From Herbidospora yilanensis (GTDB lineage Bacteria > Actinomycetota > Actinomycetes > Streptosporangiales > Streptosporangiaceae), in NCBI RefSeq assembly GCF_001570565.1, contig NZ_BBXE01000046.1:1-64000 (forward strand): a stretch of DNA of 64,000 nt, written 5' to 3'. Under the pieces are notes generated by a model. The model saw nothing but the letters and a program-made list of their open reading frames with translations, searched no databases and was not told the origin of the DNA. The position numbers were made by a program, and so were the translations under genes. Numbering within the stretch: the first letter of the stretch is position 1; every line of letters begins with the position of its first letter. Positions 24,481 through 32,371 of this stretch are shown here, in pieces.

Positions 24481-24503
24481 GGGTCAGGGTGTCAAGGGTC
24501 AGG
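24474..24503. repeat. Two perfect tandem copies of a 15-bp repeat
   Basis: GTGTCAAGGGTCAGG occurs twice head to tail. One copy overlaps the importer -35 and the other overlaps the stop codon of the TetR-LacI gene. Each copy contains a TTGACA on the leftward strand. It may be a direct-repeat regulator site or a duplicated promoter element. Confidence 0.6.
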
Positions 24504-26040
24504 CCGATTCGCGGCGGACCAGCCGGGCCGGGATGATCGTCTCGGTCGAGCTCTCGGCGACCGTGCCCGACAACCGGGCCAGCAGGCGTTCGCCGCAGGC
24601 GCGGCCGATCTCGCGCGCCGGGTTGGCCATCGTGGTCAGCCGGGGTGAGACCAGGCTCGCGGCCTCGATGTCGTCGAAGCCCATCACCGCCAGGTCGCCG
24701 GGGATGCGCAGGCCGCGGGCCATCGCGGCGTCGATGGCGCCCAGGGCCATGATGTCGTTGGCGCACAACACCGCGTCGGGCGGATCGGCCAGGCCGAGCA
24801 GCCACGACGTGCCGCCCGCGCCGCCCGAGCGGCTGAAGCTGGTGTGCACGACCAGCCCGGGATCGGCCTCGATCCCGGCCGAGGCCAGGGCCAGCCGGTA
24901 GCCGGAGACCCGTTCGGCGGCGGGCCCCTCGGCGCGTGGCCCGCAGACGAAGCCGATGCGCCGGTAGCCCGTTTCCAGCAGGTAGCGGGTCGCCTCGGCG
25001 GCGCCGCCCTCGTCGTCGCTGTGCACCAGGTCGACGCCGTCCTGGACCTGCACGCCGCCCAGCCGGACCACCGGCAGCCCGGCCTCGATCACCGGCAGCA
25101 GGTCTTCGGCGTGGGTGTGGAAGACGGCGAAGGCCAGCCCGTCGACCTGCCGGGCGATCATCTGGTCGATCGCGGCACGTTCCATGTCGCGGTCGCCGTC
25201 GGTGTTGCTGATGATCTCGTCGTAGCCGGCCGGCCGCAGCACGTCCTGCAACCCCCGGGCCAGCGCCGGATAGAACGGGTTGGTGATGTCGGGGATGACC
25301 AGCCCGATCGTCTGGCTGCGGTTGGTGCGCAGCCCCCTGGCCAGCACGTTGGGCCGGTAGCCGAGCCGGTCGATGGCCTCCAGCACCCGCCGCCGGGTCT
25401 CCGCCGCGACCGGGCGGCGCCCGTTGAGCGTGTGGGACACCGTGGTCGCGCTGACCCCGGCGGCCCGCGCGACCAGCAGGATGCTCGGCCGCCGCGGGTC
25501 GGCGCGCGGGGCGGGGGCACGCCGGACCGGGGGCGCGGCGAACGAGGCCAGGGCCTCTTCGAGCCGGTCGCGGGCCTCCTCGGCGGCGGTGGGCGCGGGC
25601 ACGCCGTCGGCGACCCGCAGGATCGCCGACTCCCACACCCGCCGGGCCGCCGCCGCGATCAGCGTGCCGGTCACCCCCGCGCCGAGCTCCTCCTCCCGCG
25701 CCGCGAACGCCTCCCGGGCGTGCGCGCGCAGGTCGGCGTCGTCGCGGTAGACCCGCGCCCGCTCCCGGTCGATGACGCCGGTCGCCGCCACCCACCCGGC
25801 CACGACCTGCGGCACCGGCTCCTCGGGCAGCGGCCCGCGCGGCAGCAGCGGCGGGTCGGCGTCGAAGAAGAGCTGCTCCTTCGCCGGGAAGTAGTTGAAC
25901 ACCGTCTTGACCGCGACGTCGGCCTCGGCGGCGACGTCGGCGACCGTGACGGCGGCGAACCCGCGTTCGCCGAACAGCCGCAGCGCGGCCCCGGTGATCG
26001 CCCGGCGCGTCTCGGCCTTCTTCCGCTCCCGCCGATCCAT
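24499..26040 (-). CDS. TetR-LacI fusion transcriptional regulator
   Basis: A 513-aa single chain carrying two complete regulator modules. Residues 10-52 are a TetR-type HTH (VTVADVAAEADVAVKTVFNY, FPAKEQLFF), followed by a helical region to about 170 resembling a TetR ligand/dimer domain. A Pro/Arg linker (171-185) follows. Residues 186-238 are a LacI-type HTH with hinge helix (VARAAGVSATTVSHTLNG, GYRPNVLARGLRT), and residues 244-513 are a periplasmic-binding-protein-like sensor (IGLVIPDITNPFYPALARGL). The frame is continuous. ATG 26040 is preceded eight bases upstream by TATACG and no Shine-Dalgarno, so it may be leaderless. It lies between the dehydratase and importer genes and is their likely repressor. 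Confidence 0.85.
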   Translation of the reverse strand: MDRRERKKAETRRAITGAALRLFGERGFAAVTVADVAAEADVAVKTVFNYFPAKEQLFFDADPPLLPRGPLPEEPVPQVVAGWVAATGVIDRERARVYRDDADLRAHAREAFAAREEELGAGVTGTLIAAAARRVWESAILRVADGVPAPTAAEEARDRLEEALASFAAPPVRRAPAPRADPRRPSILLVARAAGVSATTVSHTLNGRRPVAAETRRRVLEAIDRLGYRPNVLARGLRTNRSQTIGLVIPDITNPFYPALARGLQDVLRPAGYDEIISNTDGDRDMERAAIDQMIARQVDGLAFAVFHTHAEDLLPVIEAGLPVVRLGGVQVQDGVDLVHSDDEGGAAEATRYLLETGYRRIGFVCGPRAEGPAAERVSGYRLALASAGIEADPGLVVHTSFSRSGGAGGTSWLLGLADPPDAVLCANDIMALGAIDAAMARGLRIPGDLAVMGFDDIEAASLVSPRLTTMANPAREIGRACGERLLARLSGTVAESSTETIIPARLVRRESA

Positions 26041-26084
26041 GGAGGGATCGTATATCCACACGCACCTTGCATCGGGTGTAAGTT

Positions 26085-27338
26085 CTACGGCGGCTCGATC
26101 CCCCCGTCCGGGCGGCGGACCCGGCCCGCCCACCGTTCGTGCAGGTGCGTCTCGGGCGGGAACCTCGCGGCGGCGCTCTCGTCGAGGTCGACGCCCCAGC
26201 CGGGGGCGTCGTGGGGGAACAGGTAGCCGCCGACCGGGTTGATCGTGCCGGGGAAGACCTCGACGACCGGATCGGGGTAGACGTGGCCCTCCTGGATCTG
26301 GAACGCGTGCGTGGTGACGTCGAGGGCGATGTTGGCCGCCGAGCCCACGGGGGAGACGTCGGCGGGGGAGTGCCAGGCGGTGCCGACCCCGTTCAGCTCG
26401 CAGAGCGCGACCAGTTTCCGGACCGGGGTCAGCCCGCCGACGGCGGAGACGTGCAGCCGCAGCAGGTCGACCCCGCCGTTCATGACCAGCCGCGCCGCGT
26501 CGGCGACCGAACCGAGCTGCTCCCCGGCCGCGATCGGCATCGGCGCCGCCGCCCTGACCTCGGGGAGCCGGTCGTAGTGCTCGGGGGCGATCGGGTCCTC
26601 CAGGAAGAACAGCCGATAGGGGGCCAGCGCCCGCGCGAGCCCGACCGCCTGCTTCACGGTGAGCCGCGAATGGACGTCGTGCAGCAGCCCCGGCTCCTCG
26701 CCGAGCTCCTCCCGGGCCCGTTCGAAGAGCCTCGGGGTGTCGCGGAGGTAGCGCTGCACGTCCCAGCCGTCGGGATAGGGCGCCTCCGGGTAGCCGCCCG
26801 GCGAGCCGGGAGCGCCGTAGTGGCCCAGGCCGGGCGCGCCGGTCTGCAGCCGGACGTTGCGGTAGCCCGCCGCCAGCAGCCGCCGGGCGTGGTCGAGGGT
26901 CGCCTCGACGGTCGCGCCCTCGGCGTGAAGGTAGGTGTCGGCGGCGGCCCGCACCCTGCCGCCGAGCAGCTCGTAGACGGGCATGCCGGCGCGTTTGCCC
27001 ATGATGTCCCAGAGGGCCTGGTCGACCCCGGACAACGCGCTGTTCAGCACCGGCCCGCCGCGCCAGTACGACGAGTAGTGCACCATCCGCACGATGTCCT
27101 CGATGTCGGCCGGATGGCGGCCCACGAGCATCGGCCCGACGTGCGCGTCGACGGCGGCGGCCACGGCGTGGAACCGCTGGGTGAAGGTGGCGCAGCCGAG
27201 GCCGTACAGGCCCGGATCGGAGGTGTCGACCCGGACGACCACCAGTGGCGGCCCCCCGGGCGCGGTCACGATCGACCGGACCCGGGTGATCCTCAGGTTG
27301 TCGCGCGGCTGCCAGGGGGCCTGGGTCTCGGGAATCAT
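26085..27338 (-). CDS. Enolase-superfamily sugar-acid dehydratase (ManD/RspA-like)
   Basis: A 417-aa protein with an N-terminal capping domain and a C-terminal TIM barrel. The metal-ligand series is visible: HDVHSRL (Asp, with a catalytic His two residues on), FFLEDP (Glu) and AAGEQLGS (Glu). That order and the DxH pair are typical of the D-mannonate dehydratase/RspA subgroup, which dehydrates sugar acids to 2-keto-3-deoxy acids using Mg2+. The start has AGGAGTG seven bases upstream. The dehydrogenase upstream and the sugar importer downstream support a uronate/aldonate catabolic role. The precise substrate is not determined. Confidence 0.85.
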   Translation of the reverse strand: MIPETQAPWQPRDNLRITRVRSIVTAPGGPPLVVVRVDTSDPGLYGLGCATFTQRFHAVAAAVDAHVGPMLVGRHPADIEDIVRMVHYSSYWRGGPVLNSALSGVDQALWDIMGKRAGMPVYELLGGRVRAAADTYLHAEGATVEATLDHARRLLAAGYRNVRLQTGAPGLGHYGAPGSPGGYPEAPYPDGWDVQRYLRDTPRLFERAREELGEEPGLLHDVHSRLTVKQAVGLARALAPYRLFFLEDPIAPEHYDRLPEVRAAAPMPIAAGEQLGSVADAARLVMNGGVDLLRLHVSAVGGLTPVRKLVALCELNGVGTAWHSPADVSPVGSAANIALDVTTHAFQIQEGHVYPDPVVEVFPGTINPVGGYLFPHDAPGWGVDLDESAAARFPPETHLHERWAGRVRRPDGGIEPP

Positions 27339-27462
27339 GTGGCCACTCCTGAGCTGTCGGCGATCGAAAGGGCGATGGCCGGGTGTCTTCCGGAGCGGTC
27401 CGCCATCGGGAGTAGGCATACGGCGCGATGGCTCGCGGGCAGTGGTGTTCGGGTGCGGCGGA

Positions 27463-28317
27463 TCATCTAGTCGCTGCCGGGAAGAGGTGCCGGGCACGGA
27501 ACCCGAGCAGGGTCTCGGCCGCCGTCAGGTCGATCGGCGCCTCGCGGCCCTCGAACCTTTTCCGGCGTTCCACATCGGGATGGAAGCGGTCGAGCAGTTC
27601 CTCGGTCGGCTGGGGGGCGAGGGTGTCGGGGGCCGTCACGAAGACCGCGTGGTAGCCGGTGAGGGGGACCGTGACGGCCAGCCAGGCCGCTCGGGCGGCA
27701 TCGCGGTCGTCGAGGTAGGTCCAGAGTTCCGACGCCCCCAAGCCGGGGTCGTCGGCGTAGCGGGCGGCGGTGTCGTCGAACTTGTCGCCGGGCCCGCCGA
27801 GCAGCGGATAGCGCAGCGCCACCACGCCCGTCCCGAACCGCCGGGCCATCATCTCGCCGGTCGCCTCGTCGGCCTGCTTGGACAGGCCGTAGGGGTCCTC
27901 GTTCTGGAGCGGGAGCCGCTCGTCGAGCGGCAGGTAGGCGGGGTGCAGCGGCTTGGCGGCCCACGGCATCCCGGTCACCGAGAGGCTACTGGCCAGCGCC
28001 GCCCGGGGCACCCCGAGCCGCCCGGCCTCCTCCAGCACGACGAACGTCGCCCGGGTGTTGCCGCAGTAGACCTCCTCGGGGGTGCCCAGCGTCGGCGCGG
28101 GGATGGCCGCGAAGTGCAGCACCGCGTCGACCCCGGCCAGCGCCCGCCGGACCGTCGCGGGATCGCCCGCGTCGCCCACCACGACCCGTTCCGCGCCCGA
28201 CGGCTCCCGATCGAGCGCGGTCGCCTCGACCCCCAGCTCGGCCAGCAGCGCGAGCGTGGCCCTGCCCAGCCTGCCCGCGGCCCCCGTGACCAGCACCCGG
28301 CGGGGTGTGTCGGCCAT
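27463..28317 (-). CDS. NAD(P)-dependent sugar epimerase/dehydrogenase (SDR)
   Basis: A 284-aa extended short-chain dehydrogenase. The Rossmann motif is VTGAAGRLGRA, the catalytic Ser region is LASSLSVTG and the catalytic pair is YGLSK (Tyr-x3-Lys). Size and motifs fit uronate dehydrogenase or sugar epimerases. With the downstream ManD-like dehydratase it would oxidise a sugar to its acid for dehydration (inference). It is the first gene of the leftward locus, with a strong AGGAGGTGATCG ribosome site. A LacI-type operator and a TTGACA -35 lie just upstream. Confidence 0.85.
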   Translation of the reverse strand: MADTPRRVLVTGAAGRLGRATLALLAELGVEATALDREPSGAERVVVGDAGDPATVRRALAGVDAVLHFAAIPAPTLGTPEEVYCGNTRATFVVLEEAGRLGVPRAALASSLSVTGMPWAAKPLHPAYLPLDERLPLQNEDPYGLSKQADEATGEMMARRFGTGVVALRYPLLGGPGDKFDDTAARYADDPGLGASELWTYLDDRDAARAAWLAVTVPLTGYHAVFVTAPDTLAPQPTEELLDRFHPDVERRKRFEGREAPIDLTAAETLLGFRARHLFPAATR

Positions 28318-28330
28318 TCGATCACCTCCT

Positions 28331-28344
28331 GCAAAACGTTTTGC
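28331..28344. promoter_or_regulatory. LacI-type operator of the sugar-acid locus
   Basis: GCAAAACGTTTTGC is a perfect 14-bp palindrome with the central CG typical of LacI/GalR operators. It lies between the promoter and the ribosome site of the dehydrogenase gene, so binding would block transcription. The TetR-LacI fusion encoded three genes on is the obvious candidate ligand. Confidence 0.85.
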
Positions 28345-28350
28345 TTATGA

Positions 28351-28358
28351 GCAAAACG
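28351..28358. promoter_or_regulatory. Second operator half-site
   Basis: GCAAAACG repeats the left arm of the palindrome exactly 20 bp away (two helical turns). It is placed where the -10 of the TTGACA promoter would be. It may give a multi-domain regulator an extra contact. Confidence 0.5.
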
Positions 28359-28373
28359 CGGCGTACCAGGGTT

Positions 28374-28379
28374 TGTCAA
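28374..28379 (-). promoter_or_regulatory. -35 element of the sugar-acid locus
   Basis: On the leftward strand this is an exact TTGACA. The -10 17-18 bp on is weak (TTTTGC/TTTGCT) and is formed by the operator half-site itself. Confidence 0.5.
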
Positions 28380-28413
28380 CGCGCTTCGCCGGGCGATCTT
28401 ATAGCCGGTATAT

Positions 28414-28953
28414 CTACGGGAAGTCGATGAAACCCGGCGGCACCCGGTCGGTCAGCCACACCCCGTTGGCGCTGATCCGGAACGCGTGCCCCTCGGCGTG
28501 CATGCGCCCAGCCCGCACGGTCAGCACGACCGGACGCCCCCTCCGCGCCCCCACCCGCTCGGCCGTCGCCACGTCGGGAGACAGGTGCACGTGGTGCCGC
28601 GCCATCCGCACCAGCCCCTCGGCCCGGATCGCGGCCAGCGCCGCCGGGGCGGTCCCGTGGTAGAGCACCTCGGGCGGCTCGACCACGGGCAGGTCGAGCT
28701 CGACCTCGATCGAGTGGCCCTGGCTGGCTCTGATGAGGCCGCCCTCGATGACGTACCGCCTCTTGTCGTTGGCCTCGACCACGTGGTCGAGCTCGGCCCG
28801 GTCGAAGGGGAAGCCGTGCGCGGCGGCGGCCGCGATCAGGTCGTCGACGGAGGTCCAGCCCCGCGCGTCGAGGACCAGGCCGATGCGTTCCGGCTCGTGC
28901 CGCAGGTGCTTGGCCAGGTATTTGGAGATGCGCACCATGCGCCGTTCGTCCAT
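28414..28953 (-). CDS. kptA: RNA 2'-phosphotransferase (Tpt1/KptA family)
   Basis: A 179-aa NAD-dependent enzyme that removes a 2'-phosphate from RNA ends, giving ADP-ribose cyclic phosphate. The family signature residues are in place: ISKYLAKHLRHEP (Lys/Arg-His), IRASQGHSIEVE (RxxQGHS), LYHGTA and HHVHLSPD. Bacteria lack tRNA introns, so the physiological substrate is uncertain; some homologues cap or modify RNA termini. ATG 28953 gives the usual length. An in-frame ATG 29 codons upstream would add a poorly conserved leader. It is divergent from the GH128 gene. Confidence 0.9.
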   Translation of the reverse strand: MDERRMVRISKYLAKHLRHEPERIGLVLDARGWTSVDDLIAAAAAHGFPFDRAELDHVVEANDKRRYVIEGGLIRASQGHSIEVELDLPVVEPPEVLYHGTAPAALAAIRAEGLVRMARHHVHLSPDVATAERVGARRGRPVVLTVRAGRMHAEGHAFRISANGVWLTDRVPPGFIDFP

Positions 28954-29058
28954 GGTCTTCGAGTGTGGCCGGAAAAACCCGCCGCCGTCTTCCCGATTTC
29001 TGTTATCCGCAGGTCGTCGCGGGGTCTCCGGTTCAGACATCCCCTACGAAGGACAACC

Positions 29059-30375
29059 ATGACTCAGACGACAGTTCCCCGCCGGCGCGCCGCGCTCGGG
29101 GGCGCCCTCGTGGCCGCCCTGAGCGCGTCCCTGATCACCGGTGCCGGGCCCGCCGAGGCCGCCGACACGCTGGTCTCGCAGGGTCGTCCCGCGGTGGCCT
29201 CGTCGGTCGAGCGGGGCGACCTGTCGGCGGCAGCGGCCTTCGACGGCAGGACGAGCACCCGCTGGTCCAGCAAGTTCGCCGACCCGCAGTGGATCCGCCT
29301 CGACCTGGGCAAGGTCACGCCGATCAGCCGGATCGTGCTCAACTGGGAGCGCGCGTACGCGACCGCCTTCCAGATCCAGACCTCGAACGACGCCGCGACG
29401 TGGCGGACCATCCACACCACCACCGCCGGCAGGGGCGGCGTGCAGACGATCAACGCCTCGGCCAGCGCCCGCTACGTGCGCCTCCACGCCACCAAGCGGT
29501 CCAGCCAGTACGGCGTCTCCCTCTGGGAGTTCCAGGTCTTCGGCAACGGCACCCCCGGGACGACCCCGACCACCACGCCTGCCACGACCCCCAAGCCGAG
29601 CCCGTCGTCGAGCCCGAGCACGCCCCCGGCGACCGCGAAGGGCAAGAAGGGCATCGCCGTCTGGCAGATCCCCGGCGTCAACGCCGCCGTGGCCAACGCC
29701 CAGGCGAGCTGGTACTACACCTGGGCCGTCGACCACGCCAACATCACCACCCCGGCCGACAGCCAGTTCGTCCCGATGATCTGGGGCGCCAACAGCGTCA
29801 CCGACGCCAACCTGGCCAAGGCCAAGGCGGCCGGCCCCTACCTGCTCGGCTTCAACGAGCCCGACTTCGCCGACCAGGCCAACATGACGGTCGAGAAGGC
29901 ACTCGACCTCTGGCCGAGGCTCCAGGACGCTGGCAAGATCCTCGGCGCCCCCGCCGTGGCGTGGGGCGGCGACCGCGCGGGCGGCTGGCTCGACCGCTTC
30001 ATGACCGGCGCGAAGCAGCGCGGCTACCGCGTCGACTTCATCCCGCTGCACTGGTACGGCGGCGACTTCGTCACCGAGCGCGCCGTCCAGCAGCTCAAGG
30101 GCTACCTCCAGGCCGTGTACGACCGTTACAGGAAGCCCATCTGGCTGACCGAGTTCGCCCTGATCGACTTCAGCAACGGCGTCCGCTACCCGACCGAGGC
30201 CCAGCAGGCCGCGTTCGTGACCGAATCGGCCAAGATGCTCCAGTCGCTTCCGTTCGTCGAGCGCTACGCGTGGTTCGGCATCGGCGCGGGGGCCGGCGGC
30301 GTCAACAGCGGCCTCTTCCGCGACAACGGCACCCCGACCGCGGTCGGCCGCGCCTTCCAGGCGCTGCCCCGCTAG
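29059..30375 (+). CDS. Secreted CBM32-GH128 beta-glucanase-like protein
   Basis: A 438-aa exported protein. The signal peptide ends near AEAAD (about residue 36). Residues 40-165 form an F5/8-type C (CBM32) carbohydrate-binding domain (TSTRWSSKFADPQWIRLDLG). A Thr/Pro/Ser linker (170-200) follows. Residues 205-438 are a glycosyl-hydrolase catalytic core of the Asl1/GH128 type, with FNEPDFADQANMT (Asn-Glu acid/base), FIPLHWYGG and IWLTEFALIDF (nucleophile Glu). GH128 enzymes cleave beta-1,3-glucan, so fungal or plant glucan degradation is likely. AAGGA lies six bases before the ATG. A strong terminator follows. Confidence 0.9.
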   Translation: MTQTTVPRRRAALGGALVAALSASLITGAGPAEAADTLVSQGRPAVASSVERGDLSAAAAFDGRTSTRWSSKFADPQWIRLDLGKVTPISRIVLNWERAYATAFQIQTSNDAATWRTIHTTTAGRGGVQTINASASARYVRLHATKRSSQYGVSLWEFQVFGNGTPGTTPTTTPATTPKPSPSSSPSTPPATAKGKKGIAVWQIPGVNAAVANAQASWYYTWAVDHANITTPADSQFVPMIWGANSVTDANLAKAKAAGPYLLGFNEPDFADQANMTVEKALDLWPRLQDAGKILGAPAVAWGGDRAGGWLDRFMTGAKQRGYRVDFIPLHWYGGDFVTERAVQQLKGYLQAVYDRYRKPIWLTEFALIDFSNGVRYPTEAQQAAFVTESAKMLQSLPFVERYAWFGIGAGAGGVNSGLFRDNGTPTAVGRAFQALPR

Positions 30376-30396
30376 TCACCCGATCCGGCCGGACCG

Positions 30397-30454
30397 CCAT
30401 CCCGGGACCCGCACCCCCGGCATTTCGCCCGGGTCCCGGGATGGCCCTTTTCTT
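30397..30454 (+). terminator. Strong rho-independent terminator
   Basis: Perfect 15-bp arms (CCATCCCGGGACCCG and its complement) around an 18-nt loop are followed by CCCTTTTCTT. It ends the GH128 transcript and insulates the next gene. Confidence 0.85.
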
Positions 30455-30470
30455 ACGCCATAATCCGACG

Positions 30471-31319
30471 ATGCTCCGCTTGTTGATCTCCGTGGCCCTC
30501 GTGTACGCCGGCGCCTCGGCCGCCGGAGGAGCGGCCGCGAAGGACCCGTGGCCTGAGGGTGGCCGCCTCGGCGTCTACATGTGCCCGCAGGACTCCGTCG
30601 TGGACGGCTGCGATGGGGGCGCGGCGACGCCCGAGATGGTCCGTGCCGTCCGCAGGGTGCTGGAGGCCGATCCCCGCCTCGCCGATCTGACGTACTCCAG
30701 CCCCGCGGACATGGTGGCGGACGCCACACGGCTGATGGAGGAGAACAGGTCGAACGCCGAACCTCTCTACGACCAGGCGGAACTGGCGGAGATGGGCCTG
30801 ACGGAAGACGACCTGAAGCCCGAGGAGGCGGGAATGGGGGGAATGTTCACCGCCACCATCGCCCGCACGGCGGACCTCGCGGCGGTGGAGGCGGACTATC
30901 CGGGCTACCCGGACAGCCCGGAGCTCGTCGGATCATGGGGGGCGTCGGTCACCCCCAAGCCGTACTGGGCGGACAAGGGCGAGGTCGTCGTCAGGATGTG
31001 CGGCGAGCGCGTGGAGTACTCGTCGTACACGTGCGCCGGAGGCCGGGGCGCGGCCACGGCGGCCGAGCTCGCGGCCGTCGAGAAGGTGCTCAGGGGGATC
31101 GACGGTGGAGTGGTGTATCCGGTGAGCCGGGCCTTCACGCTCTGGATCGAAAGCCGGGGCGATGTGCGGGAGTCGTTCGGAAAGCCGCTCGACCCGCCCT
31201 CCAGCGAGGTCACCGAGGCCCACTACGGCGAGATGTTCGTGGTGGACCCGCCCGGCACACCCGACCCCGCCCTCCTCGACCGGCTGATCCGCATGCCCGG
31301 GGTGTTGGGCGTGCACTGA
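30471..31319 (+). CDS. Secreted protein with two FtsX-extracellular-domain-like repeats
   Basis: A 282-aa protein with an N-terminal signal (MLRLLISVALVYAGASAAGG) and no other membrane segment. Two related halves are visible. Each starts with a beta strand and Cys pair (RLGVYMCPQDSVVDGCDGG; VVVRMCGERVEYSSYTCAGG). Each continues with AAT-x-E-x-x-AV and a helix (AATPEMVRAVRRVLEADPRL; AATAAELAAVEKVLRG) and ends with a strand-helix unit (FTATIARTADLAAVEADYPG; MFVVDPPGTPDPALLDRLIR). This pattern matches the extracellular domain of FtsX, which activates peptidoglycan hydrolases. The assignment is by eye. A role in modulating cell-wall enzymes is inference. Confidence 0.65.
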   Translation: MLRLLISVALVYAGASAAGGAAAKDPWPEGGRLGVYMCPQDSVVDGCDGGAATPEMVRAVRRVLEADPRLADLTYSSPADMVADATRLMEENRSNAEPLYDQAELAEMGLTEDDLKPEEAGMGGMFTATIARTADLAAVEADYPGYPDSPELVGSWGASVTPKPYWADKGEVVVRMCGERVEYSSYTCAGGRGAATAAELAAVEKVLRGIDGGVVYPVSRAFTLWIESRGDVRESFGKPLDPPSSEVTEAHYGEMFVVDPPGTPDPALLDRLIRMPGVLGVH

Positions 31320-31342
31320 TCTCTCTGCGGCAGGATCGAGCG

Positions 31343-32149
31343 ATGAGCATCGAGGCCATGCAGGAGCTCACCTCCCGCCTGTGGTTCCCGGGTGCCCGCT
31401 GGCACGTCGGCGACCTCGCCTGGGGTCTGCGCCAGCACACCGGCCGCGAGCACGAGTGGCCCACGAAGGTCTGGCGCTCGGACGGCCGGGTCGTCGCGTG
31501 GGGATGGGCCGAGTTGCCCGGCCACCTCAACCTCCAGGCCGTCGACGAGCACTGGGCCGATGAGGTCCTCGCCTGGTTCGAGGAGATCACCGAGCCGGCG
31601 GGCGTCGTGGTCTCCAGTGCCGAGCCGCACCTGGTGCGCGCCGTCGAGGCGCGCGGGTTCGTCCAGGTGGACGGGCCGTTCTTCCTGCATCTGGTACGCG
31701 ACCTCGAAGGGCTGCCCCGGCCGCGGGCCGCCTGCCGTCCCGTCATCGACGTCGCGGGCCGGGTCAGGGCCCACCGGGAGGCCTTCTACCCCTCGCGCGT
31801 CACCGAGGAGAGCTACCGGAACGTCCAGGACACCTGGCCGTACCGGAGAGAGCTCGACGTCGTCGCCGACGTGGACGGCGAGACGGCCGCCTACTGCCTG
31901 GCCTGGCTCGACGACGCCCGGAAGGCCGTGCTGATCGAGCCCGTCGGCACCGTCCCCGACCACCGGGGCAGAGGGCTGGCCCGGGACGTCTGCCTGGCCG
32001 CCCTCCACGCCGCGAAGGACCTCGGGGCCGAGATCGCCACGGTCAGCCCCCGGGGCGACGACGCCTGGCCGATTCCGGCGCGTCTGTACCGTTCGATGGG
32101 GTTCACCCAAGTCGCCCGGACCGTGCACTATGGTGTGGCCCGAGGATAA
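31343..32149 (+). CDS. GNAT-family N-acetyltransferase (double domain)
   Basis: A 268-aa protein. The C-terminal half is a canonical GNAT: VLIEPVGTVPDHRGRGLARD contains the R-x-x-G-x-G/A acetyl-CoA loop (HRGRGLA), then YRSMGFTQVARTVHYG. The N-terminal half is a degenerate GNAT-like domain (VVAWGWAELPGHLNLQ), as in MshD-like proteins. The substrate is unknown. The downstream EF-hand gene follows after 9 nt. Confidence 0.82.
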   Translation: MSIEAMQELTSRLWFPGARWHVGDLAWGLRQHTGREHEWPTKVWRSDGRVVAWGWAELPGHLNLQAVDEHWADEVLAWFEEITEPAGVVVSSAEPHLVRAVEARGFVQVDGPFFLHLVRDLEGLPRPRAACRPVIDVAGRVRAHREAFYPSRVTEESYRNVQDTWPYRRELDVVADVDGETAAYCLAWLDDARKAVLIEPVGTVPDHRGRGLARDVCLAALHAAKDLGAEIATVSPRGDDAWPIPARLYRSMGFTQVARTVHYGVARG

Positions 32150-32158
32150 GGAGACCAG

Positions 32159-32341
32159 GTGGACCTCAAGGCTACGTTCGACGCCATCGACGCCGACAGC
32201 GACGGATACGTCACCGAGGCCGAGATCGTCGCCCACTTCCCCCAGTTGCCCGCCGAGGCCCTGGGGGCCTACGCGACCGGTCTCGACGCCGACGGCGACG
32301 GCCGCTACTCCTTCGAGGAATTCTCCCGCCTCCTCGGGTAA
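32159..32341 (+). CDS. Small EF-hand calcium-binding protein
   Basis: A 60-aa protein consisting of one EF-hand pair. The loops are DADSDGYVTEAE and DADGDGRYSFEE, each with Asp/Ser/Asn-type ligands at positions 1, 3 and 5 and Glu at 12, so both should bind Ca2+. The GTG start has AAGGAG six bases upstream. Calmodulin-like mini-proteins occur in Streptomyces and relatives. The partner is unknown. It precedes an ECF sigma gene by 30 nt and may share its transcript. Confidence 0.9.
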   Translation: MDLKATFDAIDADSDGYVTEAEIVAHFPQLPAEALGAYATGLDADGDGRYSFEEFSRLLG

Positions 32342-32371
32342 TGCCGGGGCTCTCAACGTCATAAGGGGGAC

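Noticed and set aside
28954-29040. 29-codon N-terminal extension of KptA
   Set aside because: The upstream ATG has its GGGG directly adjacent, and the extra residues are polar with no family similarity. ATG 28953 gives the normal family length.
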